Source of the DNA: Limnohabitans radicicola
Lineage (GTDB): Bacteria > Pseudomonadota > Gammaproteobacteria > Burkholderiales > Burkholderiaceae_C
Assembly (NCBI RefSeq): GCF_014837235.1
Contig: NZ_JACYFT010000001.1
Location: 1,439,688-1,503,687, forward strand
Reading direction: 5' to 3'
DNA length: 64,000 bases
The notes under the pieces were generated by a model. That model searched no databases and was not told the origin of the DNA. It was given only the letters and a program-made list of their open reading frames with translations. Below, one piece after another: positions 26,393-36,684 of the stretch. Each line of letters starts with the position of its first letter. Position 1 is the first letter of the stretch. The position numbers and the translations under genes were made by a program.

Positions 26393-26834
26393 GGCGCACC
26401 TCCTGGGGTGGGCGGCAGGCGCGCTCAAACAGTTGCTCCAGCTCGCTGCGCACGGCCTGTTTGAGGGGCTCGGAAGTGGCGCTCACAAACTGCTTGCGGT
26501 CGAAAGTCGAACGCAGACGCACCACATGGGCGGCGTCGGGCAGTTGGTCGGCAAAACCCTGGCTCACAGCGTAAATCTGGCGTTTGATGGTGTTGCGCGT
26601 CACGGCCTGGCGTGCCCAGCGTTTGGGCACCATGGCGCCCATCCAGGTATCGACCAAGCCAAAAAGGGCCTGCTCCCCGGAGGGTGCAGGCCCATTGGTG
26701 TCGGTGTGATCCACAGGGGCAACGGATGCGGCGGGTGTCAGTGACAAACGGTGCAAGGCAAAGTGAGACGTGCGCGAGACCGTGCCGCCAGCCAGGGCGG
26801 CCTGGAATTGCGGGCGAGTCTTCAGACGTTGCAC
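26382..26834 (-). CDS. rnpA: Ribonuclease P protein component
   Basis: A 150-residue basic protein, the protein subunit of RNase P. It starts with GTG (MQRLKTRPQFQAALAGG), matching the family N terminus, and carries the RNR-box variant AVTRNTIKRQIY. It is longer than E. coli RnpA (119 residues); the extra residues lie in a loop around VDHTDTNGPAPSGEQALFG. It follows rpmH by 67 bases. Confidence 0.92.
   Translation of the reverse strand: MQRLKTRPQFQAALAGGTVSRTSHFALHRLSLTPAASVAPVDHTDTNGPAPSGEQALFGLVDTWMGAMVPKRWARQAVTRNTIKRQIYAVSQGFADQLPDAAHVVRLRSTFDRKQFVSATSEPLKQAVRSELEQLFERACRPPQEVRHGA
26398..26404 (-). promoter_or_regulatory. Perfect Shine-Dalgarno sequence setting the yidD start
   Basis: On the minus strand AGGAGGT lies 5 bases before the ATG at 26392, inside the 3' end of rnpA. 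It is one of the strongest ribosome-binding sites in the window and decides the yidD start. Confidence 0.85.
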
Positions 26835-26901
26835 GGCGGCCAGGCCCTGGCTTGAGCCGTCTGGCCTGACGCGCGGTCAGACGCTGACGGCTGCAATGGC
26901 A

Positions 26902-27036
26902 TCAGACAGCCAGACGCTTGCGGCCTTTGGCGCGGCGTGCGTTGATCACAGCACGGCCACCGCGGGTCTTCATGCGAACCAGGAAGCCGTGGGTACGGGC
27001 GCGACGTGTTTTGGAAGGTTGGTAGGTGCGTTTCAT
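26902..27036 (-). CDS. rpmH: 50S ribosomal protein L34
   Basis: A 44-residue, very basic ribosomal protein: [20 protein letters not shown], then [20 protein letters not shown], ending RLAV. This is the standard L34 sequence and length. AAGGA lies 6 bases upstream of the ATG. It is the first gene of the rpmH-rnpA-yidD-yidC operon and borders the origin region. Confidence 0.98.
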   Translation of the reverse strand: MKRTYQPSKTRRARTHGFLVRMKTRGGRAVINARRAKGRKRLAV

Positions 27037-27321
27037 GACTTTTCCTTAAAGCCCAAAGCCTGCCCCGGCATAAAGCCGAAAACGTGCAAGGCAATTTGAG
27101 CGAAGCCCATGATTATCGCAAACTTTTGTGACCACGGCAAACTTCATCGGATTTGCGACGCCAGGACTTTCTTTTTGCTGCTCGGGGATTGCCCGGGGCG
27201 CAAACCTGCAGGATGTGGTTTATCATCCCTTCTCATAGCCGGCTGGCATGTGGATAAGCTCTTGATAATTCAGGTTTTCCGCAGTCAAACGCCTTAAATA
27301 TCCACAATAAGAAGACTGCCA
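27037..27321. other. Probable chromosomal replication origin (oriC)
   Basis: A 285-base intergenic region between divergent rpmH and dnaA. A perfect DnaA box (TGTGGATAA, the complement of TTATCCACA) lies at 27249-27257, a one-mismatch box (ATATCCACA) at 27298-27306, and a weaker match (TGTGGTTTA) at 27214-27222. The base composition becomes AT-rich near 27255-27310. The gene order on both sides and the divergent transcription fit an origin. No boxes are evident in the dnaA-dnaN gap. Only a few good boxes are present, so this is a prediction. Confidence 0.72.
27112..27140 (-). promoter_or_regulatory. Sigma70-type promoter of the rpmH operon
   Basis: On the minus strand TTGCCG (27135-27140) and GATAAT (27112-27117) are separated by exactly 17 bases, with the extended -10 TGC directly before GATAAT. 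It reads toward rpmH, with a leader of about 70 bases, and would be inside the origin region. Confidence 0.7.
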
Positions 27322-28722
27322 ATGGCCGAGGGACTTTCTCCTGATTTCAATGCCGATGCCGAGCCCTCGCTCTGGCAGGCCTGCCTGGACGAGCTGTCCC
27401 GCGAACTGCCAGAGCAGCAGTTCAACACTTGGATCAAGCCCTTGGTCGCTCAGGTGGCCGACGACCATTCCAAACTGACCCTTTTCGTGGCCAACCGCTT
27501 CAAGCTCGACTGGGTTCGGGCGCAATACGCCGGTCGTCTGGCTGCTCTGGCTGAGCGCTTGCAAGGCCATCCGGTGCAAATTGAGTTGGCCATCACTCTC
27601 AAAGAAACCCCCGTCAAGCCTGCGGTTCAGTCCGTTTCTTCCGCGTTGCGTGGCCCGGTGGAGTCGCTCGATGCGGTAGACGAGGCGGCACCCAACACCT
27701 TTCGCAGCCGCCTGAACCCAGCGCTGACTTTTGACACCCTGGTGGAAGGCACGGCCAACCGCATGGCGCGCGCCGCCGCCATGCACGTGGCCGGATCGCC
27801 CGGGCACTTGTACAACCCCTTGTTCATCTACGGCGGTGTGGGCCTGGGCAAGACCCATTTGATGCACGCCATCGGCAACAAACTGCTGGCCGACCGCCCG
27901 GAATCCAAGGTTCTCTACATCCACGCCGAACAATTTGTGTCGGATGTGGTTAAGGCCTACCAGCGCAAGACCTTTGACGAGTTCAAACAGCATTACCACT
28001 CGCTTGACCTGTTGCTGATCGACGATGTGCAGTTCTTTGCCAACAAGGACCGCACACAGGAAGAGTTTTTCAACGCCTTTGAAGCCTTGCTGGCCAAAAA
28101 GTCACACATCGTGATGACCAGCGACACCTACCCCAAGGGCCTGACCGACATCCATGAGCGCCTGGTCTCGCGCTTCGATTCCGGTCTGACGGTGGCGATT
28201 GAGCCGCCCGAACTCGAAATGCGTGTGGCCATCCTGATCAACAAGGCCATCAGCGAAGGCAGCGAAATGCCCGAAGAAGTGGCGTTTTTCGTGGCCAAAA
28301 ACGTCCGCTCCAACGTGCGCGAACTCGAAGGCGCGCTGCGCAAGATCCTGGCCTACTCGCGCTTCAACCAAAAAGAAGTCTCGATCCAGCTGGCCCGCGA
28401 CGCGCTGCGTGACCTGCTGTCGATCCAGAACCGCCAGATCAGCGTCGAGAACATCCAGAAAACTGTGGCCGACTACTACAAGATCAAGGTCGCGGACATG
28501 TACAGCAAAAAGCGCCCGGCCAGCATCGCCCGCCCGCGCCAGATCGCCATGTACCTGGCCAAGGAGCTGACCCAAAAAAGCCTGCCCGAGATTGGTGAGC
28601 TTTTTGGTGGGCGTGACCACACCACGGTGCTGCACGCCGTGCGCAAGATCGGTGGCGAGCGCCAGCAACTGACCGAGTTGAACCAGCAGCTGCACGTGCT
28701 GGAGCAGACCCTCAAGGGCTGA
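27322..28722 (+). CDS. dnaA: Chromosomal replication initiator protein DnaA
   Basis: A 466-residue AAA+ initiator. Domain I starts [25 protein letters not shown]; a variable linker covers about 95-125; the AAA+ core has Walker [11 protein letters not shown] and Walker [11 protein letters not shown]. The domain IV DNA-binding signature is [15 protein letters not shown] near the C terminus. DnaA boxes lie immediately upstream, including one only 16 bases before the start codon, which suggests autoregulation. dnaN follows 152 bases downstream. Confidence 0.98.
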   Translation: MAEGLSPDFNADAEPSLWQACLDELSRELPEQQFNTWIKPLVAQVADDHSKLTLFVANRFKLDWVRAQYAGRLAALAERLQGHPVQIELAITLKETPVKPAVQSVSSALRGPVESLDAVDEAAPNTFRSRLNPALTFDTLVEGTANRMARAAAMHVAGSPGHLYNPLFIYGGVGLGKTHLMHAIGNKLLADRPESKVLYIHAEQFVSDVVKAYQRKTFDEFKQHYHSLDLLLIDDVQFFANKDRTQEEFFNAFEALLAKKSHIVMTSDTYPKGLTDIHERLVSRFDSGLTVAIEPPELEMRVAILINKAISEGSEMPEEVAFFVAKNVRSNVRELEGALRKILAYSRFNQKEVSIQLARDALRDLLSIQNRQISVENIQKTVADYYKIKVADMYSKKRPASIARPRQIAMYLAKELTQKSLPEIGELFGGRDHTTVLHAVRKIGGERQQLTELNQQLHVLEQTLKG

Positions 28723-28874
28723 TGTGCATGCGCACCCGGGCACCCCTGCAAAAGAATGGCCTCCGGGCCGCTTTGGCGGGTAAAAACACCCAAAAAACGG
28801 CGAAAATGTCGCCTGTATCTGCAAACCGTCGCCCAACCGGGCCCGACGCCTGAAAAACCACCAAAGGTAGACAA

Positions 28875-29984
28875 ATGATCGTCCTGAAGGCCACACAAGA
28901 CAAATTGCTGTCCGTTTTGCAATCCGTTTCCGGCATTGTGGAACGCCGCCACACCCTGCCGGTGCTGGCCAATGTGCTGATCCGCAAGTCCGGTCGTGCG
29001 GTGCAGATGACCACCAGCGATCTGGAAATCCAGATCCGCACCACCGCCGAGATGGATGGTGACCCCGGCGACTTCACCACCACCGTGGGCGCACGCAAGC
29101 TGATCGACATCCTGCGCACCATGCCGTCTGACCAGACCGTCAGCCTGGAGTCCTCGCAGTCCAAGATGATCTTGAAAGGTGGCAAGTCCAAGTTCACATT
29201 GCAGACCCTGCCCGCCGAAGACTTCCCGCTGGTGCAAGAAGCCGCCAGCTTCGGCCCCGCTTTCAGCGTGCCGCAAAAGACCCTGAAGGCCCTGCTGGGT
29301 CAGGTCTCATTCGCGATGGCGGTGCACGACATCCGTTACTACCTCAACGGCATCTTGTTTGTGGCCGAAGGCAAGAAGCTGTCGCTGGTGGCCACCGACG
29401 GCCACCGCCTGGCCTACACCAGCGCCACGCTTGACACCGAAGTGCCCAGCAAACAGGAGGTCATCCTGCCGCGCAAGACCGTGCTGGAACTGCAGCGCCT
29501 GCTGTCTGACGCCGAAGGCGCGATCGAAATGCAGTTTGCCAACAACCAGGCCAAGTTCAGTTTTGACGGCATGGAGTTCGTGACCAAGCTGGTCGAAGGC
29601 AAGTTCCCTGATTACAACCGCGTGATCCCCAAGGGCCACCGCAACAACGTCACGCTGGGCCGCCAGGCCCTGCTGTCTTGCCTGCAGCGCACCGCCATTC
29701 TGACCAGCGACAAGTTCAAAGGCGTGCGCCTGAACCTGGACCCCGGCACGCTGCGCGTGGCGTCCACCAACGCCGAGCAGGAAGAAGCCGTGGACGAACT
29801 CGACATCGACTACGGTGGTGACAGCATCGAGATCGGCTTCAACGTGACCTACATCATCGACGTGCTGGGCAATATGGACCAGGACATGGTCCGCATCGAT
29901 CTGGCCGACGCCAACAGCTCGGCGCTGATCACGATCCCCGAGAACGACAACTTCAAATACGTGGTGATGCCGATGCGCATTTAA
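28875..29984 (+). CDS. dnaN: DNA polymerase III beta subunit (sliding clamp)
   Basis: A 369-residue protein with three similar domains forming the dimeric clamp. It has the typical N terminus ([20 protein letters not shown]) and the C-terminal segment ending YVVMPMRI with the conserved hydrophobic-pocket Met-Pro-Met-Arg. Length matches other betaproteobacterial DnaN. It sits between dnaA and gyrB as usual. Confidence 0.98.
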   Translation: MIVLKATQDKLLSVLQSVSGIVERRHTLPVLANVLIRKSGRAVQMTTSDLEIQIRTTAEMDGDPGDFTTTVGARKLIDILRTMPSDQTVSLESSQSKMILKGGKSKFTLQTLPAEDFPLVQEAASFGPAFSVPQKTLKALLGQVSFAMAVHDIRYYLNGILFVAEGKKLSLVATDGHRLAYTSATLDTEVPSKQEVILPRKTVLELQRLLSDAEGAIEMQFANNQAKFSFDGMEFVTKLVEGKFPDYNRVIPKGHRNNVTLGRQALLSCLQRTAILTSDKFKGVRLNLDPGTLRVASTNAEQEEAVDELDIDYGGDSIEIGFNVTYIIDVLGNMDQDMVRIDLADANSSALITIPENDNFKYVVMPMRI

Positions 29985-32672
<2,688 letters not shown>

Positions 32673-32698
32673 GTTGGCGCAGTTGAATTCTGAAATTT

Positions 32699-33532
32699 AT
32701 GGAATGGTCCAGATTCGAGGTTGAAGCCATTGTTGCCGATTACCTGAAGATGCTCGCACTGGAGCTTTCGGGTCAGACATTCAATAAATCTGCACATCGA
32801 AAAGCGCTGAAGCAAAAGTTGAGTCAGCGTTCTGATGGCTCAATCGAGTTCAAACACGGCAACATTAGCGCCGTGATGATTGAGCTTGGGTTCCCATACA
32901 TTCGTGGATATCAGCCGCGAGGGAATTACCAGAGTCTTCTATTAGAAGTTGCGACTGAGCAGATTAAATGGCTGCCCACGCTGGATGCTGCAGCTCAATC
33001 AGCTGCCGTGCAGCCAGCGCAGGTTCCAGATCTTCAGGACTTTTCGCACGTGTCTGTCGATCCACCATCCAAGACGCACAAGGCGGCAGAGAGTTCAGTT
33101 TTTAAAGAATTGGCGCCAGTTAAACGTGACTATCTGGCACAAGAAGCCAGGAATCAATCACTTGGCTTGGCAGGTGAAGAGTTTGTTCTTCAATATGAAC
33201 ATTGGCGACTCATTTCGCTGGGCCATAAGAACTTGGCGGACAAAGTTGAGCATGTTTCCAAAACAAAAGGTGATGGGCTTGGCTATGATATTTTGTCCTT
33301 TGACGCTAATGGCAAAGAGAAGTTCATCGAAGTAAAAACGACATCTTTTGGGCGGGATACACCGTTTTTCGTGACCGATCGTGAGTTGAATTTTTCACAA
33401 GTTGCCGAAAGTCAATTCCACTTAACGCGTGTTTTTGAATTTAGAAAATCTCCCAAAATTTTTTCGTTACGTGGGTCGATTGGACAGCATTGCAACCTAG
33501 ACCCCGTTACATACCGTGCAAGCTTCACTTGA
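32699..33532 (+). CDS. DUF3883 domain protein with PD-(D/E)XK-like nuclease motif
   Basis: A 277-residue protein unlike its neighbours in composition: codons are AT-rich, so recent acquisition is likely. The N-terminal module (about 1-85, with HGNISAVMIELGFPYIRGY) is one I recall from DUF3883 and other restriction-linked proteins. The C-terminal half has the DUF3883 pattern GLGYDILSFD then KFIEVKTT. Asp197, Glu211 and Lys213 line up as a D-x(n)-ExK metal site of nuclease-fold proteins. It starts 27 bases after gyrB. A role in restriction or anti-phage defence is inference; no methylase or helicase gene accompanies it. Confidence 0.72.
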   Translation: MEWSRFEVEAIVADYLKMLALELSGQTFNKSAHRKALKQKLSQRSDGSIEFKHGNISAVMIELGFPYIRGYQPRGNYQSLLLEVATEQIKWLPTLDAAAQSAAVQPAQVPDLQDFSHVSVDPPSKTHKAAESSVFKELAPVKRDYLAQEARNQSLGLAGEEFVLQYEHWRLISLGHKNLADKVEHVSKTKGDGLGYDILSFDANGKEKFIEVKTTSFGRDTPFFVTDRELNFSQVAESQFHLTRVFEFRKSPKIFSLRGSIGQHCNLDPVTYRASFT

Positions 33533-33566
33533 TTGTTTGTAGCTCGGAAATTTCGATTTACAGCAT

Positions 33567-33983
33567 TTAGTCATCTATTGGGATGGGGCGTGCTTGTGTG
33601 CGTAAATCGTCGGGACGGGTGTCTTGTCGGAATGTATTGGGTGGTCTGAAAAATTCTTCGGGCGACACCATGTAAACGGTCCAATCGCCATACAGCTTGC
33701 CGTCAAAGCACAAGAGGCCGCCGTCGAGTTGCAGTTCCAAATACGTGTCGTTGTTACCGGTGAGCAAGTGGGCGTCGCTCAGGCAGTTGAACTGGATATG
33801 CATGTTGCTTGCGTATGTGGTGTGAACGTGTTTGAGCGGGCCAAGGGCGGGGCCATCAAAACCCCAGTCGTTCATGACTTCATTGGGCGTGTCTCGGCCA
33901 TGGAATAAGCCCAAATACATGCCGGGTTTTTGGCGCGCAATGCTGTGTATGGGTTCTAGTTTGTTGGTGGTGTCTGTGTTCAT
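33567..33983 (-). CDS. Conserved hypothetical protein with a KPGMYLG motif
   Basis: A 138-residue protein I cannot assign. It begins MNTDTTNKLEPIHSIARQKP and continues GMYLG; this resembles the KRPGMYIG segment of GyrB, but the rest (WGFDGPALGPLKHVHTTYAS, then LQLDGGLLCFDGKLYGDWTV) does not look like a GHKL ATPase, and the protein is too short to be one. Similar small proteins of unknown function occur in other proteobacteria. The ATG at 33983 was chosen for the GGAGG 5 bases before it. It lies 77 bases downstream of the metallophosphoesterase gene and is probably cotranscribed with it. Confidence 0.6.
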   Translation of the reverse strand: MNTDTTNKLEPIHSIARQKPGMYLGLFHGRDTPNEVMNDWGFDGPALGPLKHVHTTYASNMHIQFNCLSDAHLLTGNNDTYLELQLDGGLLCFDGKLYGDWTVYMVSPEEFFRPPNTFRQDTRPDDLRTQARPIPIDD

Positions 33984-34060
33984 ATGGCCTCCGTGTGAAT
34001 GAAGCCACCAGATTAAAGATGCGGGGTGAGCTTGTGTACCAGGGCTTTGCCTGGGTCGAC

Positions 34061-34807
34061 TCAGCTTGATGATGTCTCTTGCCGACAGTTTTGATCGTCC
34101 AAATCGCCAGGTACCAAGGTCCGCACTTGATCTTGAGAATCTCTCGCCATTACCCCCCGCAGCCCAACCCCATAACTGGCAAAGCCCTGCGCGTCCCATT
34201 GGGCGCTGCTGTCAATGCAGTCGTGCTGATGGCCGTGCACCGTCATGCGCACGCCCATGCGGCGGGCCAGTGTGTCCAGCTCAGCAAAGCCGTGCATGTG
34301 GTAGCCGGGCGCTTCGTGGGTGATCAGGATGTCGGCTTGCAGCGTGGCCAGTTGTTGCACCTCGTCGGGGTAGATGGTGGACCAGTGCTTGAGGTGCACG
34401 CCGCCTTGCCAGCGGTCTTGTCGCGGCGTCTTTTGGGCGTGCGCTTCACGGTTGCGAAACTTGGGCGCTTGTGCGTCTTTGGGGTACCACACCGCACCGC
34501 GAAACACACCGCCCAGCCCAGCCACGCGCGTGCCGCAAGGCAGTGTGACGACGCGGCCGTGCAGGCTGCGCTCGGCCAGATCGGGGTGCCACACATTGGC
34601 AAAGTTGTCCGCATGGTCGGTGTCGTGGTTGCCGTGGATGAACCAGACGCGATCCCAAATGGCTTCCAGCTCGATGTGCAGTGGGCGTGCCGGCTCCAGA
34701 TCGCCCAGTAGGATCACGGCACGGGCGTGGGTTTGCTCGGCCGCATCGATGATGTGCTGCCATTGGCCGTGCGGGTCGCCACAGAAGAGGATGGGGCCGG
34801 GAGTCAT
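34061..34807 (-). CDS. Metallophosphoesterase (calcineurin-like)
   Basis: A 248-residue calcineurin-like phosphoesterase. The five motif blocks are in order: GDPHG (10-14), GDLE (35-38), GNHD (59-62), THEAP, and HGHQHD. No signal peptide or membrane segment is seen, so it is probably cytosolic. The family includes phosphatases, nucleases and cyclic-nucleotide phosphodiesterases; the substrate cannot be read here. It heads a two-gene unit with the hypothetical gene at 33567-33983, divergent from the fic gene. Confidence 0.85.
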   Translation of the reverse strand: MTPGPILFCGDPHGQWQHIIDAAEQTHARAVILLGDLEPARPLHIELEAIWDRVWFIHGNHDTDHADNFANVWHPDLAERSLHGRVVTLPCGTRVAGLGGVFRGAVWYPKDAQAPKFRNREAHAQKTPRQDRWQGGVHLKHWSTIYPDEVQQLATLQADILITHEAPGYHMHGFAELDTLARRMGVRMTVHGHQHDCIDSSAQWDAQGFASYGVGLRGVMARDSQDQVRTLVPGDLDDQNCRQETSSS

Positions 34808-34884
34808 GATTTTTTAAGCAGTGGATTCACATTGTGCGGTACTCGCAAGGCCGTTCTTTTGTTCCTGCTTAGCCGGTTGGTTGC

Positions 34885-34912
34885 ATGCTCAAAATAAGCG
34901 CGTTTTGTGCAT
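34885..34912. promoter_or_regulatory. Operator copy 1 upstream of fic
   Basis: ATGCTCAAAA (34885-34894), 8 bases, then TTTTGTGCAT (34903-34912): an imperfect palindrome with one mismatched pair per arm. The same 20 arm bases recur 40 bases downstream with a different spacer sequence. It lies 63 bases or more before the fic start codon. Confidence 0.7.
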
Positions 34913-34924
34913 ATGATGGTTGAT

Positions 34925-34952
34925 ATGCTCAAAAAATTTGATTTTTGTGCAT
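34925..34952. promoter_or_regulatory. Operator copy 2 upstream of fic
   Basis: ATGCTCAAAA (34925-34934), 8 bases, then TTTTGTGCAT (34943-34952). It is identical in both arms to copy 1, and the centres are 40 bases apart, about four helical turns. It overlaps the candidate -35 element, as expected for a repressor site. Confidence 0.7.
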
Positions 34953-34966
34953 GTGGGCGTAAAAAT
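34938..34966 (+). promoter_or_regulatory. Candidate promoter of fic, near-leaderless
   Basis: TTGATT (34938-34943) and TAAAAA (34960-34965) are 16 bases apart. Transcription would start near 34972, about 3 bases before the ATG at 34975. No Shine-Dalgarno sequence precedes this ATG, which agrees with a leaderless or very short leader message. The hexamers are imperfect. Confidence 0.4.
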
Positions 34967-34974
34967 AAATACAA

Positions 34975-36045
34975 ATGAATCAAATAACGTCACTCGAACA
35001 ACTTGATCCCAGGCGGTTTGAAACCCCCGAGATTTTGAAAAAGCTGGCCGCCAGCAGCCGTAAGTTGGCAGAACTCAAAGGGGTTGCTGCGTCGATTCCC
35101 AATCAGGGGATTTTGATCAATACGCTCGGTCTGCAGGAAGCGAAGGACAGTTCTGAGATCGAAAACATCGTGACGACACATGATGAATTGTTCAAAGATG
35201 ATGTGTTGCCAGAAGCCTTTGCCAACCCTGCCGCAAAAGAGGTGACGCGTTACCGGCAGGCGCTGCGTGTGGGGTTTGAATTGGTCAAAGACACCGGTCT
35301 GTTGACCAATAACCACATCATCCAGGTGCAGGCTGAACTTGAGCGAAACAACGCAGGCTTTCGCAAATTGCCCGGAACAGCGCTGAAGGATGGCGCCGGT
35401 CAAACGGTGTACATGCCACCACAGGAGCCTGCAGAGATTGTGGCGTTGATGACGGATCTTGAGCGCTTCATGAATGAAGACAATCGCTTCGATGCAGACC
35501 CGCTGGTCAAGATGGCGTTAATTCATCATCAGTTTGAATCGATCCACCCTTTTTACGATGGCAACGGCAGGACAGGCAGGATCGTCAATGTCCTGTACCT
35601 GGTCAAGGAAGGGTTGCTCGATATTCCTGTGCTTTACCTCAGCCAACATGTGGTCAGAACCAAGACCCGCTATTACGAGTTATTGCAAACCGTGCGCATG
35701 CATGATGCTTGGGAAGAGTGGGTGTTGTACATGCTGGATGCGGTTGAACAGACGGCGACCAGAACGCTGGTCACTGTTCAGTCCATCAAGGCGGGACTGA
35801 TGGACTACAAACACCGAATTCGTGCGGAACACAAGTTCTATAGCCAGGATTTGATCAACAACTTGTTCAGCCACCCTTACACCAAGATTGAGTTTGTGCA
35901 ACGGGATTTGAATGTTTCAAGAATGACCGCTGCGCGTTATCTGGATGCCTTGACCGAGAGCGGTTTTTTGCACAAACAAAAAATAGGACGCGCCAATTAT
36001 TACGTCAATGTGGCACTCAATGACGTGCTGTTGCGGCAATTCTGA
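34975..36045 (+). CDS. Fic family protein with C-terminal winged helix
   Basis: A 356-residue Fic (AMPylation-type) protein. The catalytic motif HPFYDGNGRTGR is complete at residues 191-202. An N-terminal inhibitory motif of the form S-x3-E-N occurs at Ser59-Glu63-Asn64, so this is a class II, self-inhibited enzyme. The C terminus (about 300-350, YTKIEFVQRDLNVSRMTAAR then YLDALTESGFL) looks like a winged helix-turn-helix. Fic enzymes transfer AMP or other nucleotides to Ser/Thr/Tyr of target proteins. The DNA-binding domain and the paired palindromes upstream suggest autoregulation. It starts without a visible ribosome-binding site. The target is unknown. Confidence 0.92.
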   Translation: MNQITSLEQLDPRRFETPEILKKLAASSRKLAELKGVAASIPNQGILINTLGLQEAKDSSEIENIVTTHDELFKDDVLPEAFANPAAKEVTRYRQALRVGFELVKDTGLLTNNHIIQVQAELERNNAGFRKLPGTALKDGAGQTVYMPPQEPAEIVALMTDLERFMNEDNRFDADPLVKMALIHHQFESIHPFYDGNGRTGRIVNVLYLVKEGLLDIPVLYLSQHVVRTKTRYYELLQTVRMHDAWEEWVLYMLDAVEQTATRTLVTVQSIKAGLMDYKHRIRAEHKFYSQDLINNLFSHPYTKIEFVQRDLNVSRMTAARYLDALTESGFLHKQKIGRANYYVNVALNDVLLRQF

Positions 36046-36063
36046 GTTCTGTCACGTCCTGGT

Positions 36064-36684
36064 ATGACCTCCATCGCCGTCATCGACTTTGAAACCACGG
36101 GTGCCACGCCCGCTCAAGGCGCACGGGCGACCGAAGTGGCCATCTGCTTGCTTGAAGGCGGGCGCATTGTGGACCGCTTTGTCAGCCTGATGAACGCCGG
36201 GGTGCGCGTTCCGCCCTTCATCACCCAGCTCACAGGCATCACCAACGAGATGGTGGCCAATGCGCCGCCCGCAGAGGCGGTGATGCGCGAGGCCGCGGCG
36301 TTTGTGGGCGCACGCCCGATGGTGGCGCACAACGCTGCGTTTGACCGGCAGTTTTGGCGCAGCGAGCTGGCGCATTGCGGCTTGGCGGCCGGGCATGAAT
36401 TTGCCTGCACCCTGCTGCTGTCGCGCAGGCTGTACCCCGATGTGCCCAACCACAAGCTGGGCACCTTGGCCGAGTGGTTTGACTTGCCTGTCAGTGGCCG
36501 TGCCCACCGCGCCCTGGCCGATGCCGAGGTGGCCGCGCATTTGCTGGCGCGCATGCAACGCGATCTGGAAAAGCGCCATGACTGCAGCGAGGTTAACGCG
36601 GGCTTGCTCATGGCATTGCAGCGCACGCCCATGGCCCAGGTGGGCGCTTTCCTGCGGCAGTTCAGCCCAGTGCCGGGCCGTTGA
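36064..36684 (+). CDS. DEDDh 3'-5' exonuclease (DnaQ-like)
   Basis: A 206-residue exonuclease of the DnaQ/epsilon family. Exo I is VIDFETTG (Asp8, Glu10), Exo II is in MVAHNAAFDRQF, and Exo III is the DEDDh-type RAHRALADAEVAAHLL with its His and Asp. It could act in proofreading, repair or RNA processing; it is not dnaQ by its short C-terminal tail and its context. Its 3' end overlaps the tail of the next, opposite gene by 23 bases. It may be read through from fic (18-base gap). Confidence 0.88.
   Translation: MTSIAVIDFETTGATPAQGARATEVAICLLEGGRIVDRFVSLMNAGVRVPPFITQLTGITNEMVANAPPAEAVMREAAAFVGARPMVAHNAAFDRQFWRSELAHCGLAAGHEFACTLLLSRRLYPDVPNHKLGTLAEWFDLPVSGRAHRALADAEVAAHLLARMQRDLEKRHDCSEVNAGLLMALQRTPMAQVGAFLRQFSPVPGR

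Noticed and set aside
28723-28874. The dnaA-dnaN gap considered as a second part of the origin.
   Set aside because: No match to the DnaA box with one or no mismatch was seen there.
34975-36045. Fic considered as the toxin of a two-gene toxin-antitoxin pair.
   Set aside because: No small FicA/Phd-like gene lies next to it, and the inhibitory motif is within the Fic protein itself.
32673-36063. The low-GC segment considered as a prophage or transposon.
   Set aside because: No integrase, transposase, terminal inverted repeats or target duplications could be seen.
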